From: Microbispora corallina
GTDB taxonomy: Bacteria > Actinomycetota > Actinomycetes > Streptosporangiales > Streptosporangiaceae
Length of the DNA stretch: 64,000 bases
NCBI RefSeq assembly: GCF_016863035.1
Contig: NZ_BOOC01000040.1
Location: 1 to 64,000, forward strand
Reading direction: 5' to 3'
The translations under genes and the position numbers were made by a program. Every line of letters starts with the position of its first letter. The first letter of the stretch is position 1. The notes under the pieces are model-generated. The model was not told where the DNA came from and did not search any database. It worked only from the letters and a program-made list of their open reading frames with translations. Positions 8,212-16,883 of the stretch are shown piece after piece.

Positions 8212-9963
8212 ATGAGAGACCAGCGGAGCGGCTCCCAGATTCTCTACGGATTGCTGCCAGAACAGACCGCTGACCTGAAAGGCGGCATCTGGAAGACCGT
8301 TGAATGGAAGAACCCGATCACCATCGACGTCGAGGATTCACTCGTTCGCCGGCGTCTTATAGACGAGATGCAAGGCTGGGTGAATGGAGGACTTGATCCC
8401 AGTGCCGTCAATGCGCTGTTGGCGGGCGATCACATCGAAGTCGTCAGTGTAAACCGGAATCAAGGCGTGAAGGTCGAACGTTTCCCGGAGATCTGGGTCT
8501 GCCGCCTCTGCAGACGTGTGGAGACTGGCAAGCCAAAGAAGTGTAGGGGCGGCCATGACAGATGGGAGCAGCTCCATTTTGTCGGCTACCATGAATGTGG
8601 TCGACTAGAGACTCCGTTCGTCCCACGCTGCAGAGAACACAACGATGTCAGGATGCGGCACCAGTCCAGCATGGACGCGTCTCGGATCATATTCGACTGC
8701 CCAGTATGCGAGAAGGTCATCCAGCGGGGTCTGGGTAATCGCACATGCCCATGTGGGAGAGCCTATTCAGAGCACAAGAACGCGAAGCTGCTGACCTTTA
8801 ACGTGCACCGCGCTGCGGTCGTCTACTCTCCACAGACCTTCATGCTGATAAATCCGCCAAGCCGCGAGAAAATGCGGAGAATTACGGAGTCCGGTGGCCC
8901 TCGTCGCGCGCTGACATGGGCGCTGGGAGGTTTCGTTGGTTCTCCCGAAATGCTGCGACCAACAGAATCGTCAATCGTCGATGATCTAGAGGCGAAGGGC
9001 ATTCCACGGGAACTAGCCGAAAAGATGGCGGCGCTCGCTAGCTCGGAAGGTCACCTAGCGCCCGAAGAAGATATCGGGGAGTTGGCTCAGGCGTCGGGTC
9101 CCATGATAGAGGCGGCTCAGCGCGAAGCTGTGGATATCGCTCTCGCGACGAGTGACTCACACACACGAATTTCTGACCTAATAACTCCAGAGACACCAGA
9201 GAAGACGCGTCTCTTGTTCAGCGGCGACTATCCTGTGGCGGTTCAGAGAGCCGGTCTCGCGGCGGTTGATCTGGTGGATAGGTTCCCCGTCCTCAAGGCC
9301 GTTTATGGGTTCACGCGAGGCGGTATGGTCCCAGGTTCGGCGCGGCTCAGTCGGTTCCACGGAAAGGGCGGAGGCTATCGAGTCTATGCGGATTTGCAGC
9401 AGGCCGAGGCTCTCATGTTTCGCCTCGATCCGACGGAGGTCTACGAATGGTTGCGATACCGCGGGCATGCCTTGCCGACGGTTCACAACGAGCGAGAAAC
9501 ACGTGCGACGATCGCGGCGCGTGCGGGCATTCCGAGCCGGTTCGATGAGCCCACAGATAAGGCTTCGATTGGGCAAGACCTGCTCACGCTCACCCACTCA
9601 TACGCTCACCGGGTCGTTAGGCAGCTCGCGGTTTTCGCCGGAGTGGACCGTGAAGGGCTCGGCGAGTACCTGGTGCCGAGGCACTGTACGTTCTTCGTGT
9701 TCGCGGCGACACGCGGGGACTTCGTACTAGGCGGCCTGCAAGCGGTATTCGAAAATGATCTTCATAGCTTCCTGTCAGCGGTGGTGACGGCGGAGTCCCG
9801 GTGCCCTCTGGACCCGGCTTGTAGCCGAAATAACGGTGCCTGTCATGCGTGTATGCATCTAGGTGAGCCAGTCTGTGACCATTTCAATCGCTATCTCGAT
9901 CGTAAGGTCCTCTTCGGCCCAGATGGATTCCTCGCCGCTCAGCGCCTCAGAAGCGCGAGCTGA
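8212..9963 (+). CDS. DrmB-like DUF1998 protein
   Basis: A 583-residue protein with a C-terminal DUF1998 module: LTHSYAHRVVRQLA near 462-475, VLGGLQ near 505, then a cysteine set CPLDPAC...CHAC...C ending in NRYLDRKVLFG (about 530-570). N-terminal cysteine clusters (CRLC near 97; CPVC and CPCG near 165-185) suggest further zinc sites. In DISARM, DrmB partners DrmA to load on and restrict foreign DNA, and this pair keeps that order. ATG 8212 follows GGAGAA. The gene ends at 9963, where insertion-sequence debris begins on the other strand, so any downstream partner (for example drmC) may have been lost. Confidence 0.78.
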   Translation: MRDQRSGSQILYGLLPEQTADLKGGIWKTVEWKNPITIDVEDSLVRRRLIDEMQGWVNGGLDPSAVNALLAGDHIEVVSVNRNQGVKVERFPEIWVCRLCRRVETGKPKKCRGGHDRWEQLHFVGYHECGRLETPFVPRCREHNDVRMRHQSSMDASRIIFDCPVCEKVIQRGLGNRTCPCGRAYSEHKNAKLLTFNVHRAAVVYSPQTFMLINPPSREKMRRITESGGPRRALTWALGGFVGSPEMLRPTESSIVDDLEAKGIPRELAEKMAALASSEGHLAPEEDIGELAQASGPMIEAAQREAVDIALATSDSHTRISDLITPETPEKTRLLFSGDYPVAVQRAGLAAVDLVDRFPVLKAVYGFTRGGMVPGSARLSRFHGKGGGYRVYADLQQAEALMFRLDPTEVYEWLRYRGHALPTVHNERETRATIAARAGIPSRFDEPTDKASIGQDLLTLTHSYAHRVVRQLAVFAGVDREGLGEYLVPRHCTFFVFAATRGDFVLGGLQAVFENDLHSFLSAVVTAESRCPLDPACSRNNGACHACMHLGEPVCDHFNRYLDRKVLFGPDGFLAAQRLRSAS

Positions 9964-10029
9964 GGAAATGCACAGCTATGCCTAGCCTCGATCTTTCGCG
10001 CGCCCAGCAGGATAGGAGGTGACGCCGTG

Positions 10030-10875
10030 ACATAGTGGCGGATCCTTATGTTCGTAAGCTTGTCGTCGCCTGCCGGTGGAAGTTCTTTGATCCAGATCAT
10101 CGCGGCGCGGAGGTGGAGGCCGGCGAGGTAGCTCGCAGGGGCCTTGTCGGAGCGGGTGGTGATGCCTAGCCAGGCCTTCCGCTTGTTGATCAGGCGCTCG
10201 ACGGTGTTCCGCTCCTTGTAGAGGCCGGCGTCGTGGCTGACGGGCCGGCCGCCCTTGGTGCCTTTCTTCTTCCGGTTGGCGGCCTGGTCCCTCTTTTCCG
10301 GGATGACTACCTTGATGCGACGTCTCCGTAGGTAGGCGCGGTTGCCGCAGGAGGAGTAGGCCTGTCGCCGGCGACCGCGCCGGGCCGGGTGCGGGGACGG
10401 CCGACGGGTCCCCGGACGCGTACTTTCTTCAGCGCGGGGATGAACTGCGGGCTGTCTGCAGCCTGTCCTGCGGTCAAGACGAACGCCAGCAGGCGGCACT
10501 TGCGGTCGGCGGTAAGGTGGATCTTGCTGGTCTGCCCGCCCCTGGAGCGTTCGAGCAGGGCAGCTTTCAGCCGGAGCCCACGCCGACGCCCGGTACGTCG
10601 CCGTTGTCCTGCTTCGGGGTCGTTTGCGGCTTGTGCTCCTGCTGTCCTTCCGGGTCGCCCCCTTTTGCCGGGCCGTCTCCTCCTCGGCGGCCTTCTCCAG
10701 CGCAGCGACAAGGTCGCTGCCCAGGTCCATCCCGGCGACATCGTGATGCGCCCGGGCGGTGGTGGAGTCCACGCTGACCAGGGACAAGTCCACCTCCCCG
10801 CGTTGGACGGCTTCCGCGATCACCCGCTCCAGCAGGGCTTCGAAGATGTCGGCATCCCTCCACTGCCGGAAACGG
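10030..10875 (-). pseudogene. IS5-family transposase, frameshifted and 5'-truncated
   Basis: Minus-strand fragments in two frames together cover much of an IS5/IS4-type DDE transposase. One is AEAVQRGEVDLSLVSVDSTT, with the first catalytic D. Another is LTADRKCRLLAFVLTAGQA. The third holds KERNTVERLINKRKAW, with the catalytic E helix. Frameshifts near 10330 and 10720 and loss of the N-terminal third (replaced by IS256 sequence) make it nonfunctional. It separates the DrmB-like gene from the retron. Confidence 0.75.
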
Positions 10876-11031
10876 TTATGGACCGGTCGGCCAGGCGCCG
10901 ATCATCGCGGTCGCCTCCGCCTCGATGAGCGCCTGCAGCATGCCTTGCAGCGCGTGGCGGATGACGACGTCGGCGTCGGCGGCTTTCAAAGACTCCAACA
11001 GGTCGAGCAGGGCAGACTGGTCCAGAGCCAT
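10876..11031 (-). pseudogene. IS256-family transposase, N-terminal fragment
   Basis: From ATG 11031 (minus strand) the frame reads MALDQSALLDLLESL...LIEAEATAMIGA. This is the typical N-terminus of actinobacterial IS256 (mutator-type) transposases. After about 47 residues it breaks off at the junction with the IS5-type fragment. The outer end of the IS probably lies near 11090-11130. Confidence 0.6.
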
Positions 11032-11245
11032 CGTGTGGTGTCCTTCGCGAGAACCTTTGATCGGGAGCTCGCTGACCGTCACACGATGGCTCGCCCATGT
11101 CCGGGGCTTGCGTCAACAGTTTGGAGTTACACGTTGCACGAAGCCATCGTACGGCGCTGCGCCTTCGTACTGCTGGCCCCTGACTGTCGCTCCGCCTCGC
11201 TCCTACCGTGCCCGCGCAGGGACAGAAAGCTCGGTACCCTGGCGT

Positions 11246-12481
11246 ATGGCCAACGTTCGACCAAGCGAAAGCGACCAAGGGCGTCTATGGTTGACTAACT
11301 TTGTCGCTGATGACGTGCCCGTCGCCGCGATGCTACTCGATAGCCTGACGATTTTATCGGAAGACGTTTTTCGGTCTGGGCTAGTCAGGCTGGCAACAGA
11401 CGTTATCCAACAAAAAATGGATTTGGGACCCGTCGCTCTCTACCCCGTCCGGCCGGCACCGATCAGAACGGAGAGCGATGTAACGAATGAGCACGTAGAG
11501 CCGGCCATAGACCAGTCGATCGCGCCCGGCGCAGGGAGCGAGCTCATAATCGCCAACATCATAACAGAATTAACGAAGACGCTAGGTGCCAGCAATGCCC
11601 TTATGGCTAACCCCAACCTTGAGACCATGCGCTCTTATAAATACCGGAATGTGATCTTGTTGGACGACTATTCGGGCACCGGACGTAGCGTACTGTCGTA
11701 CCTCGATCGCTGGATGAGCAACAGGACCATCCGCAGCTGGCATTCCTATGGATGGTTGAAATTCAACCTAGTCACGTATGCCTGGTCGCCTCGCGCGGCC
11801 CGTGCTCTGCACGGGCATCCCCTCCTTAAGGATGTACCGCACGCTGTCGCCTATGGATTCGACTTTGACAGCGCGCCCTGGAGTGAGAAAGAGCGGGCGC
11901 GTGTACGCAAGCTCTGCATCGACTATGCCATCAACAAAAACATGGCCCTTGGCTATAAACGCAGCGAGGGCACTTTAGCAATGGTGCATACTGTACCCAA
12001 CAATCTTCCTCACATCTTATTCAATGGCAAGCGCTGGGACGGCAAGCGATGGCAAGGCTTCTTCCCGTCCGGGTACAGAAGGCTCTCTCCTGAACAACAG
12101 ACGGAAATCGCTGGATATGAACCTTTGCCACCGAACTTCGAAGTCTTGGCGAGTACCGTTGGAGGAGCCCGGCTCGCTCAGGGCAAGATCGCAGATCTGC
12201 CGCGAATGCAGCCGTTGACGCTCGTCATGTTGGCGCTTCGCGATGGAGTACGCAACGCTGACCGCCTCTACCAGCAGCTTGCGCTTTCGTCCTTCGAAGT
12301 AACCAGACTTCTTCAAGTCGCCCTGAGACTGGGCTTCATAGACGAGCAGCTGCATCTTACCGACCGAGGCCATGCGGAACTACGACATGCTCAAACGCGC
12401 CCTCGCCGGGTCAATCTAGAACTTCAAGGTAGCGACGAGCCGTACTATCCTGGCTCGCTGAGGGGGGTCAGTGGCATCTAG
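11246..12481 (+). CDS. Retron-associated phosphoribosyltransferase-like effector with winged helix
   Basis: A 411-residue protein. Residues 136-148 (VILLDDYSGTGRS) form the PRPP-binding loop of type I phosphoribosyltransferases: hydrophobic strand, DD, then TG. The C-terminal region (about 320-390, from LTLVMLALRDGVRNADRL to LTDRGHAEL) looks like a winged helix. This PRTase plus HTH arrangement directly before a reverse transcriptase matches the PRTase-associated (type III) retrons, where it acts as the toxic effector held in check by the RT-msDNA complex. ATG 11246 was chosen because homology starts there; the frame is open further upstream through IS debris. The gene stops 173 bp before the RT start, leaving room for the ncRNA. 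The true enzymatic activity is unknown. Confidence 0.78.
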   Translation: MANVRPSESDQGRLWLTNFVADDVPVAAMLLDSLTILSEDVFRSGLVRLATDVIQQKMDLGPVALYPVRPAPIRTESDVTNEHVEPAIDQSIAPGAGSELIIANIITELTKTLGASNALMANPNLETMRSYKYRNVILLDDYSGTGRSVLSYLDRWMSNRTIRSWHSYGWLKFNLVTYAWSPRAARALHGHPLLKDVPHAVAYGFDFDSAPWSEKERARVRKLCIDYAINKNMALGYKRSEGTLAMVHTVPNNLPHILFNGKRWDGKRWQGFFPSGYRRLSPEQQTEIAGYEPLPPNFEVLASTVGGARLAQGKIADLPRMQPLTLVMLALRDGVRNADRLYQQLALSSFEVTRLLQVALRLGFIDEQLHLTDRGHAELRHAQTRPRRVNLELQGSDEPYYPGSLRGVSGI

Positions 12482-12657
12482 ATCTGGTCGAAGCCGTTGG
12501 CTTCGACACAAGGACGACGAGTCCGTTGCCGGTACCGTGGGTGCCGGCGGTGGTCAAGCGTGCGCTCGCGGCTGGAACCCGGGACGTGGCGCTTGTCCTC
12601 GGTGTCTCGGGCGTCACGCCCCGCGTACCCTGCCGGGTAGCCATTCGAAGGTAGATG
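12475..12657 (+). ncRNA. Predicted retron msr-msd ncRNA
   Basis: The gap between effector and RT is densely structured. CATCTA (12475-12480) can pair with TAGATG (12652-12657), which overlaps the RT start codon, as an a1/a2 closing stem. Inside are a 9-bp hairpin (12487-12507), a 12-bp hairpin with GTG loop (12525-12551), a long imperfect stem whose base pairs GGTCAAGCG (12552-12560) with CGCTTGTCC (12590-12598), and two short hairpins (12609-12621 and 12626-12639). The long stem is the best candidate for the reverse-transcribed msd. Position and architecture fit retron ncRNAs. The boundaries and the branching guanosine are not determined. Confidence 0.6.
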
Positions 12658-13824
12658 AACGCTGACTCCCCTCACCTGTACCGGCTGCGCGGCGCGATAC
12701 AGGGGCGGGACCAATACACGCTGCGGGCCGCCATTCAGCAGGCGGCTCGAGTGGAGGCTCGCGGTCTAGCTGCGGTATTAACCCTACGACATCTAGCGCA
12801 CCGCACCGGAGCTCCATACACTTATCTACGCGAAATCGTTTCGCGCAGACGAGATGCATACCATGTATTCCAAATCCGGCGGCGCAGCGGGCGGACACCT
12901 AGGGTAATCTCTTCACCAGACCCCACGCTTATGCATGTCCAGCGATGGATGCTTGCTCATATTCTTAACCATGCGCCCGTCCATCCTGCGGCTTATGCCT
13001 ATCGCCGACGCCTCTCAATCAGTCATTGCGCCGCCCGGCACTTAGGCGCAAATTGGCTAATCAAGCTCGATTTGCACAACTTCTTTCACAGCATCGACGA
13101 GCGGCAGGTATACGCGGTCTTCCTTCGACTTGGATACGCATCCCTTCCCTCATTTGAGATGGCTAGACTCTGCACTAGACAGGCAACACCAGAATTTCCA
13201 AATTTGGGCAGATTTCAGCCAAGGCCACACCGAGAACGTATTATCTCCGACTACACGACAACGATGTTGGGCTATCTTCCGCAGGGAGCGCCGACTAGCG
13301 GCGCCCTCGCCAACATCGTCGCAGAACCGATCGATGAGCGGCTGAACGCTATCGCCGATGAGCACGATCTCGTATACACAAGATACGCCGACGACATAAC
13401 GTTTTCCGGGCTTAGTCCGTTCGATCGCCGCCATGCGGCGCGCATAGTTCGGCTAGCACGAACAGCAGTGCACACCACAGGCTTTGAGGTGCACGATAGA
13501 AAGACGCACATCGTTCCACCCGGAGCACGTCGAATCGTTCTCGGCCTCCTTGTCGATGGCGAACGTCTCCGATTGCCACGCGATACACGCGCGCGAATCG
13601 ACGCCCACATTTATGGTGCCGAGCGTTTCGGCTTAGCCAACCATCAGACAACAAGAGGATTTGCATCTTTGCTCGGCCTCATTCGTTATGTCGATGGTCT
13701 ACTTGCCTTCGCACATGACATCGATTCACAGTGGGCGTCGCCGCGGTGGCAACGATGGCGTGAGGTCATCATCGCCCAGGCTCCGGACATGGCTCCCTTC
13801 AGGTCTGTCGCCGCCCACAGATAG
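12655..13824 (+). CDS. Retron-type reverse transcriptase
   Basis: A 389-residue bacterial RT without maturase or HNH domains, the normal retron size. Catalytic D139 lies in KLDLHNFF. Motif 4 is LPQGAPTSGALANI, and the YADD box is residues 244-247 (YTRYADDITFSG). The retron NAxxH signature appears as CAARH (just before KLDL) and the VTG motif as VLG, so both are variant. It would prime cDNA from the adjacent ncRNA and form a complex that restrains the upstream PRTase-like effector until phage triggers it. Starts at ATG 12655 inside the predicted a2 arm. The effector-ncRNA-RT order is complete and no frameshift is visible. Confidence 0.9.
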   Translation: MNADSPHLYRLRGAIQGRDQYTLRAAIQQAARVEARGLAAVLTLRHLAHRTGAPYTYLREIVSRRRDAYHVFQIRRRSGRTPRVISSPDPTLMHVQRWMLAHILNHAPVHPAAYAYRRRLSISHCAARHLGANWLIKLDLHNFFHSIDERQVYAVFLRLGYASLPSFEMARLCTRQATPEFPNLGRFQPRPHRERIISDYTTTMLGYLPQGAPTSGALANIVAEPIDERLNAIADEHDLVYTRYADDITFSGLSPFDRRHAARIVRLARTAVHTTGFEVHDRKTHIVPPGARRIVLGLLVDGERLRLPRDTRARIDAHIYGAERFGLANHQTTRGFASLLGLIRYVDGLLAFAHDIDSQWASPRWQRWREVIIAQAPDMAPFRSVAAHR

Positions 13825-13891
13825 CTACGGCAACCGATCGATAGAGGCCTGCTCAGCACGGCTCAGGCGGCACGACGAAAATTCCCCACCC

Positions 13892-14530
13892 TCACTCTCT
13901 CCAGGGAGCCTCGTCGTAATGGCTTATCTGAACTGCGATATGCTCCTCAACGGCTTCGATGAGTTCCTGCCGATCATACCGCTCGTCCCCGTATGTGCGG
14001 CTACGGCCCTGATGAACGGTATCCCATTTCGTCCGCGCACTCCTACGCGTCGATGAACCCTGCTCGTTGCTACCAAAACCAGGGAGAACTGCATTCCATA
14101 CAGGCAGATAGTTGACTCGAAGCGCGTTCTCTCCAAGATTTGCATGGACGTCCGGAAGTCGAAGAAGGCGGACTCCGAATTCCTCGATCGGAAGTCCTCC
14201 CTCGATGATGGACCTCTTGTGACCGCTGATCCTTTTCCATAAACGGTCCGGCGTCCGCGCACCTCTCCCCGTCGCGCTATTATGGGATTCAGCCTGACCC
14301 ACATAGATGGGGATCTTATAGGGAACCAGCGGTTCGTATAATCCAACCGAGGCTCCTCTATAATAGATCGCATAGAGACCCGACCCGTTGAAGCGGGGAA
14401 TTTCTGGCTCGAACATAACCAATGGCTGACGTTCCAACTCCCGGCAGATCGCCCAGGAGACGTGATCAGTCGACATCGGGTCAAAGAACTCGGGGAGGTA
14501 GCCGCCCGCCGACACGAAGAGCTCATCCAT
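13892..14530 (-). CDS. Eco29kI-family GIY-YIG restriction endonuclease (copy 2)
   Basis: A 212-residue type II nuclease from ATG 14530. The frame stays open to 14692, so a longer N-terminus is possible. Residues GLY 51-53 and YVG 76-78, with R100, H104, E134 and N146 in the Eco29kI spacing, give a complete active site, followed by GFGSNEQGSS and TKWDTVHQGR. It is clearly homologous to, but diverged from, the copy at 1827-2519. The gene lies downstream of the cytosine methyltransferase and vsr genes on the same strand and is presumably their cognate nuclease. Specificity is not deducible; the family prototype recognises CCGCGG. Confidence 0.83.
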   Translation of the reverse strand: MDELFVSAGGYLPEFFDPMSTDHVSWAICRELERQPLVMFEPEIPRFNGSGLYAIYYRGASVGLYEPLVPYKIPIYVGQAESHNSATGRGARTPDRLWKRISGHKRSIIEGGLPIEEFGVRLLRLPDVHANLGENALRVNYLPVWNAVLPGFGSNEQGSSTRRSARTKWDTVHQGRSRTYGDERYDRQELIEAVEEHIAVQISHYDEAPWRE

Positions 14531-14784
14531 GACCAGGAGAATAGTGTCTCCCGCAGGCAATTTGGACACCGTGCGCCGCAGACGCTTGACGAGGACAGGG
14601 CCTCGGGCTGCGGGCATCGACAAAAAGCCCATTGAGGGGCATACCAGTAGCGATTTCGTGACGACGTCGCTAGGTGTGGTTCCCGAGGACATCAACCAGC
14701 GTCACAGCCTGCGCCCCTAGCATGCATCGGGCCGCGACGCCCCTCCATCCCCTCACGGGGGATCACCAATGGTGGCATCGCCGG

Positions 14785-15606
14785 TCATCGCAGTTGCCCT
14801 GCAGACTCGGCCGCATCCGTCACAGAAGACTGATTTGAACGATTTCGTACGGTCTGAGCGATATGTTCCGCAGCTTCGGCTGTATCTTCGTGTTCCCAGA
14901 CCCTGATCACAAGCCAGCCAGCCCTTGCCAGTTTCGCGTCAGTGTCTCGATCCCTAGCCTGATTCTTCGAGATCTTGTCACTCCAGAACTTCTCATTTTG
15001 TCGAGCCGGCCTGTAGTGCTCGGAGCATCCGTGCCAGTAGCAGCCATCGACGAAAACTGCGACCTTGGCCTTCACGAAGACGAGGTCCGCCCGTCGGCGG
15101 AGTTCTGTGATCGGTGGGCTGTCTACGCGATAGCGGAGCCCAAGACTGTGGATGGCAGAGCGAAGGGCAAGCTCAGGCTTCGAGTCCCTCCCACGGTTGG
15201 CCTTCATGATCGTTCGAACGGCGGGTGAGCTGGCCCAAGAGTCCTCCACAGCCTGGGGAGTCAGTAGGAGCTGTTGTTCAAACGCCATCTGCCAGGCCAC
15301 CGCGAGATTGCGCGCCCTGGTCGTCTCGGAGACCTCCCCGAGGTATACCTCGGTCGTCTTCCCGCAGTTGGACCAACGTAGATAGGCGCGGATACGCCGA
15401 GTATTGGGGAGGACTTTGAGCTCGACCGAGGCGCGAGCGGTCCGGCCATCGCCGAGATCAACGAGACGACGGTCATGGCCGCCGGCGGCACGGTCCTGTT
15501 CGGCGGTGCGGGCGAGACGATTGAGGCCAGGTCGTCCTTTCCAAGCTCGTGCTGGCGGTGGCTTATCTTTCCACCGTCCGCGCTGGTCATCGGCCGCTGC
15601 TGTCAT
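14785..15606 (-). CDS. vsr: Very short patch repair endonuclease with N-terminal extension
   Basis: The C-terminal 140 residues are a Vsr domain: the metal-binding strand (RRADLVFVKAKVAVFVDG), then CYWHGC, the NEKFWSDKI helix and GWLVIRVWEHE. Vsr nicks at T:G mismatches created when 5-methylcytosine deaminates, protecting genomes that carry a C5 methyltransferase. The gene overlaps the methyltransferase stop by 4 bp (ATGA at 15603-15606), so the two are coupled. At 273 residues it is about twice the usual length. The first 125 residues include a short beta-rich stretch (TRRIRAYLRWSNCGKTTEVY) that may be an added DNA-binding domain. Confidence 0.88.
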   Translation of the reverse strand: MTAAADDQRGRWKDKPPPARAWKGRPGLNRLARTAEQDRAAGGHDRRLVDLGDGRTARASVELKVLPNTRRIRAYLRWSNCGKTTEVYLGEVSETTRARNLAVAWQMAFEQQLLLTPQAVEDSWASSPAVRTIMKANRGRDSKPELALRSAIHSLGLRYRVDSPPITELRRRADLVFVKAKVAVFVDGCYWHGCSEHYRPARQNEKFWSDKISKNQARDRDTDAKLARAGWLVIRVWEHEDTAEAAEHIAQTVRNRSNQSSVTDAAESAGQLR

Positions 15607-16883
15607 CGCGACCGCTCAGCCTCACCGAGGACCGTGGCTACCGCGTCAGCGAAGACCTTGCCGAGTAGGACAGGTACCGCGTTTCCAAGTTGCCGCATCT
15701 TCTCACCACGAGGGCCCGACAGCTTCCAGTCATCAGGGAAGGTCATGACGCGGGCTGTCTCGCGGACGGTCATATAACGATGACTGCCGTTATCCAGCAG
15801 CATCACGGACTCGCCGCCGGGCACGCCATGAACACCGGCCTTGACCGTCTTCGCCGGACGATCAAGCTCGTTGGGCGTATGCCCCGGATAGATTCGGGCA
15901 TCCGGCCAACCGATGTGGTCGGTGAACCCGCCGAGCTTATATTCCTTTCGATCAAGGCGCTCGACCGGAGGCAAGGGCGGTTGCCCGTCGATTCCCTTGA
16001 TCGCGTCTCGGAGAGTGCGCCATGGAAGCGGGCGCTCGCCTGCGGACTGAACGGGCGGCCGCTGCGAAATGCCGGCCATGACTCTCTCCCGGACCTCCTT
16101 AGGCACCTCAGGGTGCCTATCCCAGTAAGCGCCGCTGACCATATCCTCGTGAAGGCTGGCCTCGGAGTAACGAGGCCTAACTAGTTCCTGAAATCTTTCC
16201 CAATCGATTCCGAGGTCGCGCCGGAAAGCGACCATGATTACCCGGTTCCTGATCTGCGGAACGCCATAGTCTGCCGCGTTGACCGCGAAGTGCATGACGT
16301 CGTAGCGCTGGCGAGGCTCAACGTTGGCTGTCTCCAGCATGTGTCGAAGGACCTCGTCGTGTTCTCTCCACGTACTGCCCTCCTGCCGCTCCTCGAATGG
16401 CAGTGAGAGTTCCCGCTTGATGTAATCAAAGTACGGCTTGAATGAAGCCCGCAATAGTCCGCGAACATTCTCACAGATGACGGCCTTGGGCTCCATCTCT
16501 CGAATGGCACGAAACATGTGCGGGAACCCGTTACGGTCATCCTCATCGCCCTTGGCTACACCGCCGAGGCTGAATGGCTGACATGGGGGGCCACCCGCAA
16601 GGAGATCGACACTCCCCTTGAGGTACTCGAAGTCCACCTTCCTGACGTCGCCCTCTATCAGTGGGGTGGGCTCTCCCGGCTTCGGGACCGGAGGATGGTC
16701 TCCGTCCACCTCGTATCTGACAGCCCCGTTGGCTACGAGCGTCTCGGAAGCCCTCTTCGCGAACTCGTTGAACAGGAGTGGCCGAAAACCAGCACGCTCG
16801 ACGGCCATGGCCAGGCCACCGCCCCCAGCGAACAGTTCGACGCTGGTCCTGTCCGTCAGGGCGGGTTTCAACTGTTCAACCAT
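15603..16883 (-). CDS. DNA (cytosine-5) methyltransferase
   Basis: A 426-residue C5 methyltransferase. It has motif I FAGGGG (residues 18-23, AdoMet binding), motif IV GGPPCQPFS with catalytic C101, motif VI ENV (138-140), motif VIII QIRNRV, the variable target-recognition region around 245-350, motif IX (RETARVMTFPDDW) and motif X GNAVP near 405. It protects host DNA from the linked Eco29kI-type nuclease and could also serve the orphan copy at 1827-2519. ATG 16883 is preceded by a rapidly diverging non-coding region. The coupled vsr gene repairs its mutagenic by-product. Confidence 0.92.
   Translation of the reverse strand: MVEQLKPALTDRTSVELFAGGGGLAMAVERAGFRPLLFNEFAKRASETLVANGAVRYEVDGDHPPVPKPGEPTPLIEGDVRKVDFEYLKGSVDLLAGGPPCQPFSLGGVAKGDEDDRNGFPHMFRAIREMEPKAVICENVRGLLRASFKPYFDYIKRELSLPFEERQEGSTWREHDEVLRHMLETANVEPRQRYDVMHFAVNAADYGVPQIRNRVIMVAFRRDLGIDWERFQELVRPRYSEASLHEDMVSGAYWDRHPEVPKEVRERVMAGISQRPPVQSAGERPLPWRTLRDAIKGIDGQPPLPPVERLDRKEYKLGGFTDHIGWPDARIYPGHTPNELDRPAKTVKAGVHGVPGGESVMLLDNGSHRYMTVRETARVMTFPDDWKLSGPRGEKMRQLGNAVPVLLGKVFADAVATVLGEAERSR

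Noticed and set aside
15603..16883. C5 methyltransferase as the DISARM class 2 methylase
   Set aside because: It is coupled by overlap to vsr and followed by an Eco29kI-type nuclease, which makes it a restriction-modification enzyme. The retron and IS debris separate it from the helicase pair.
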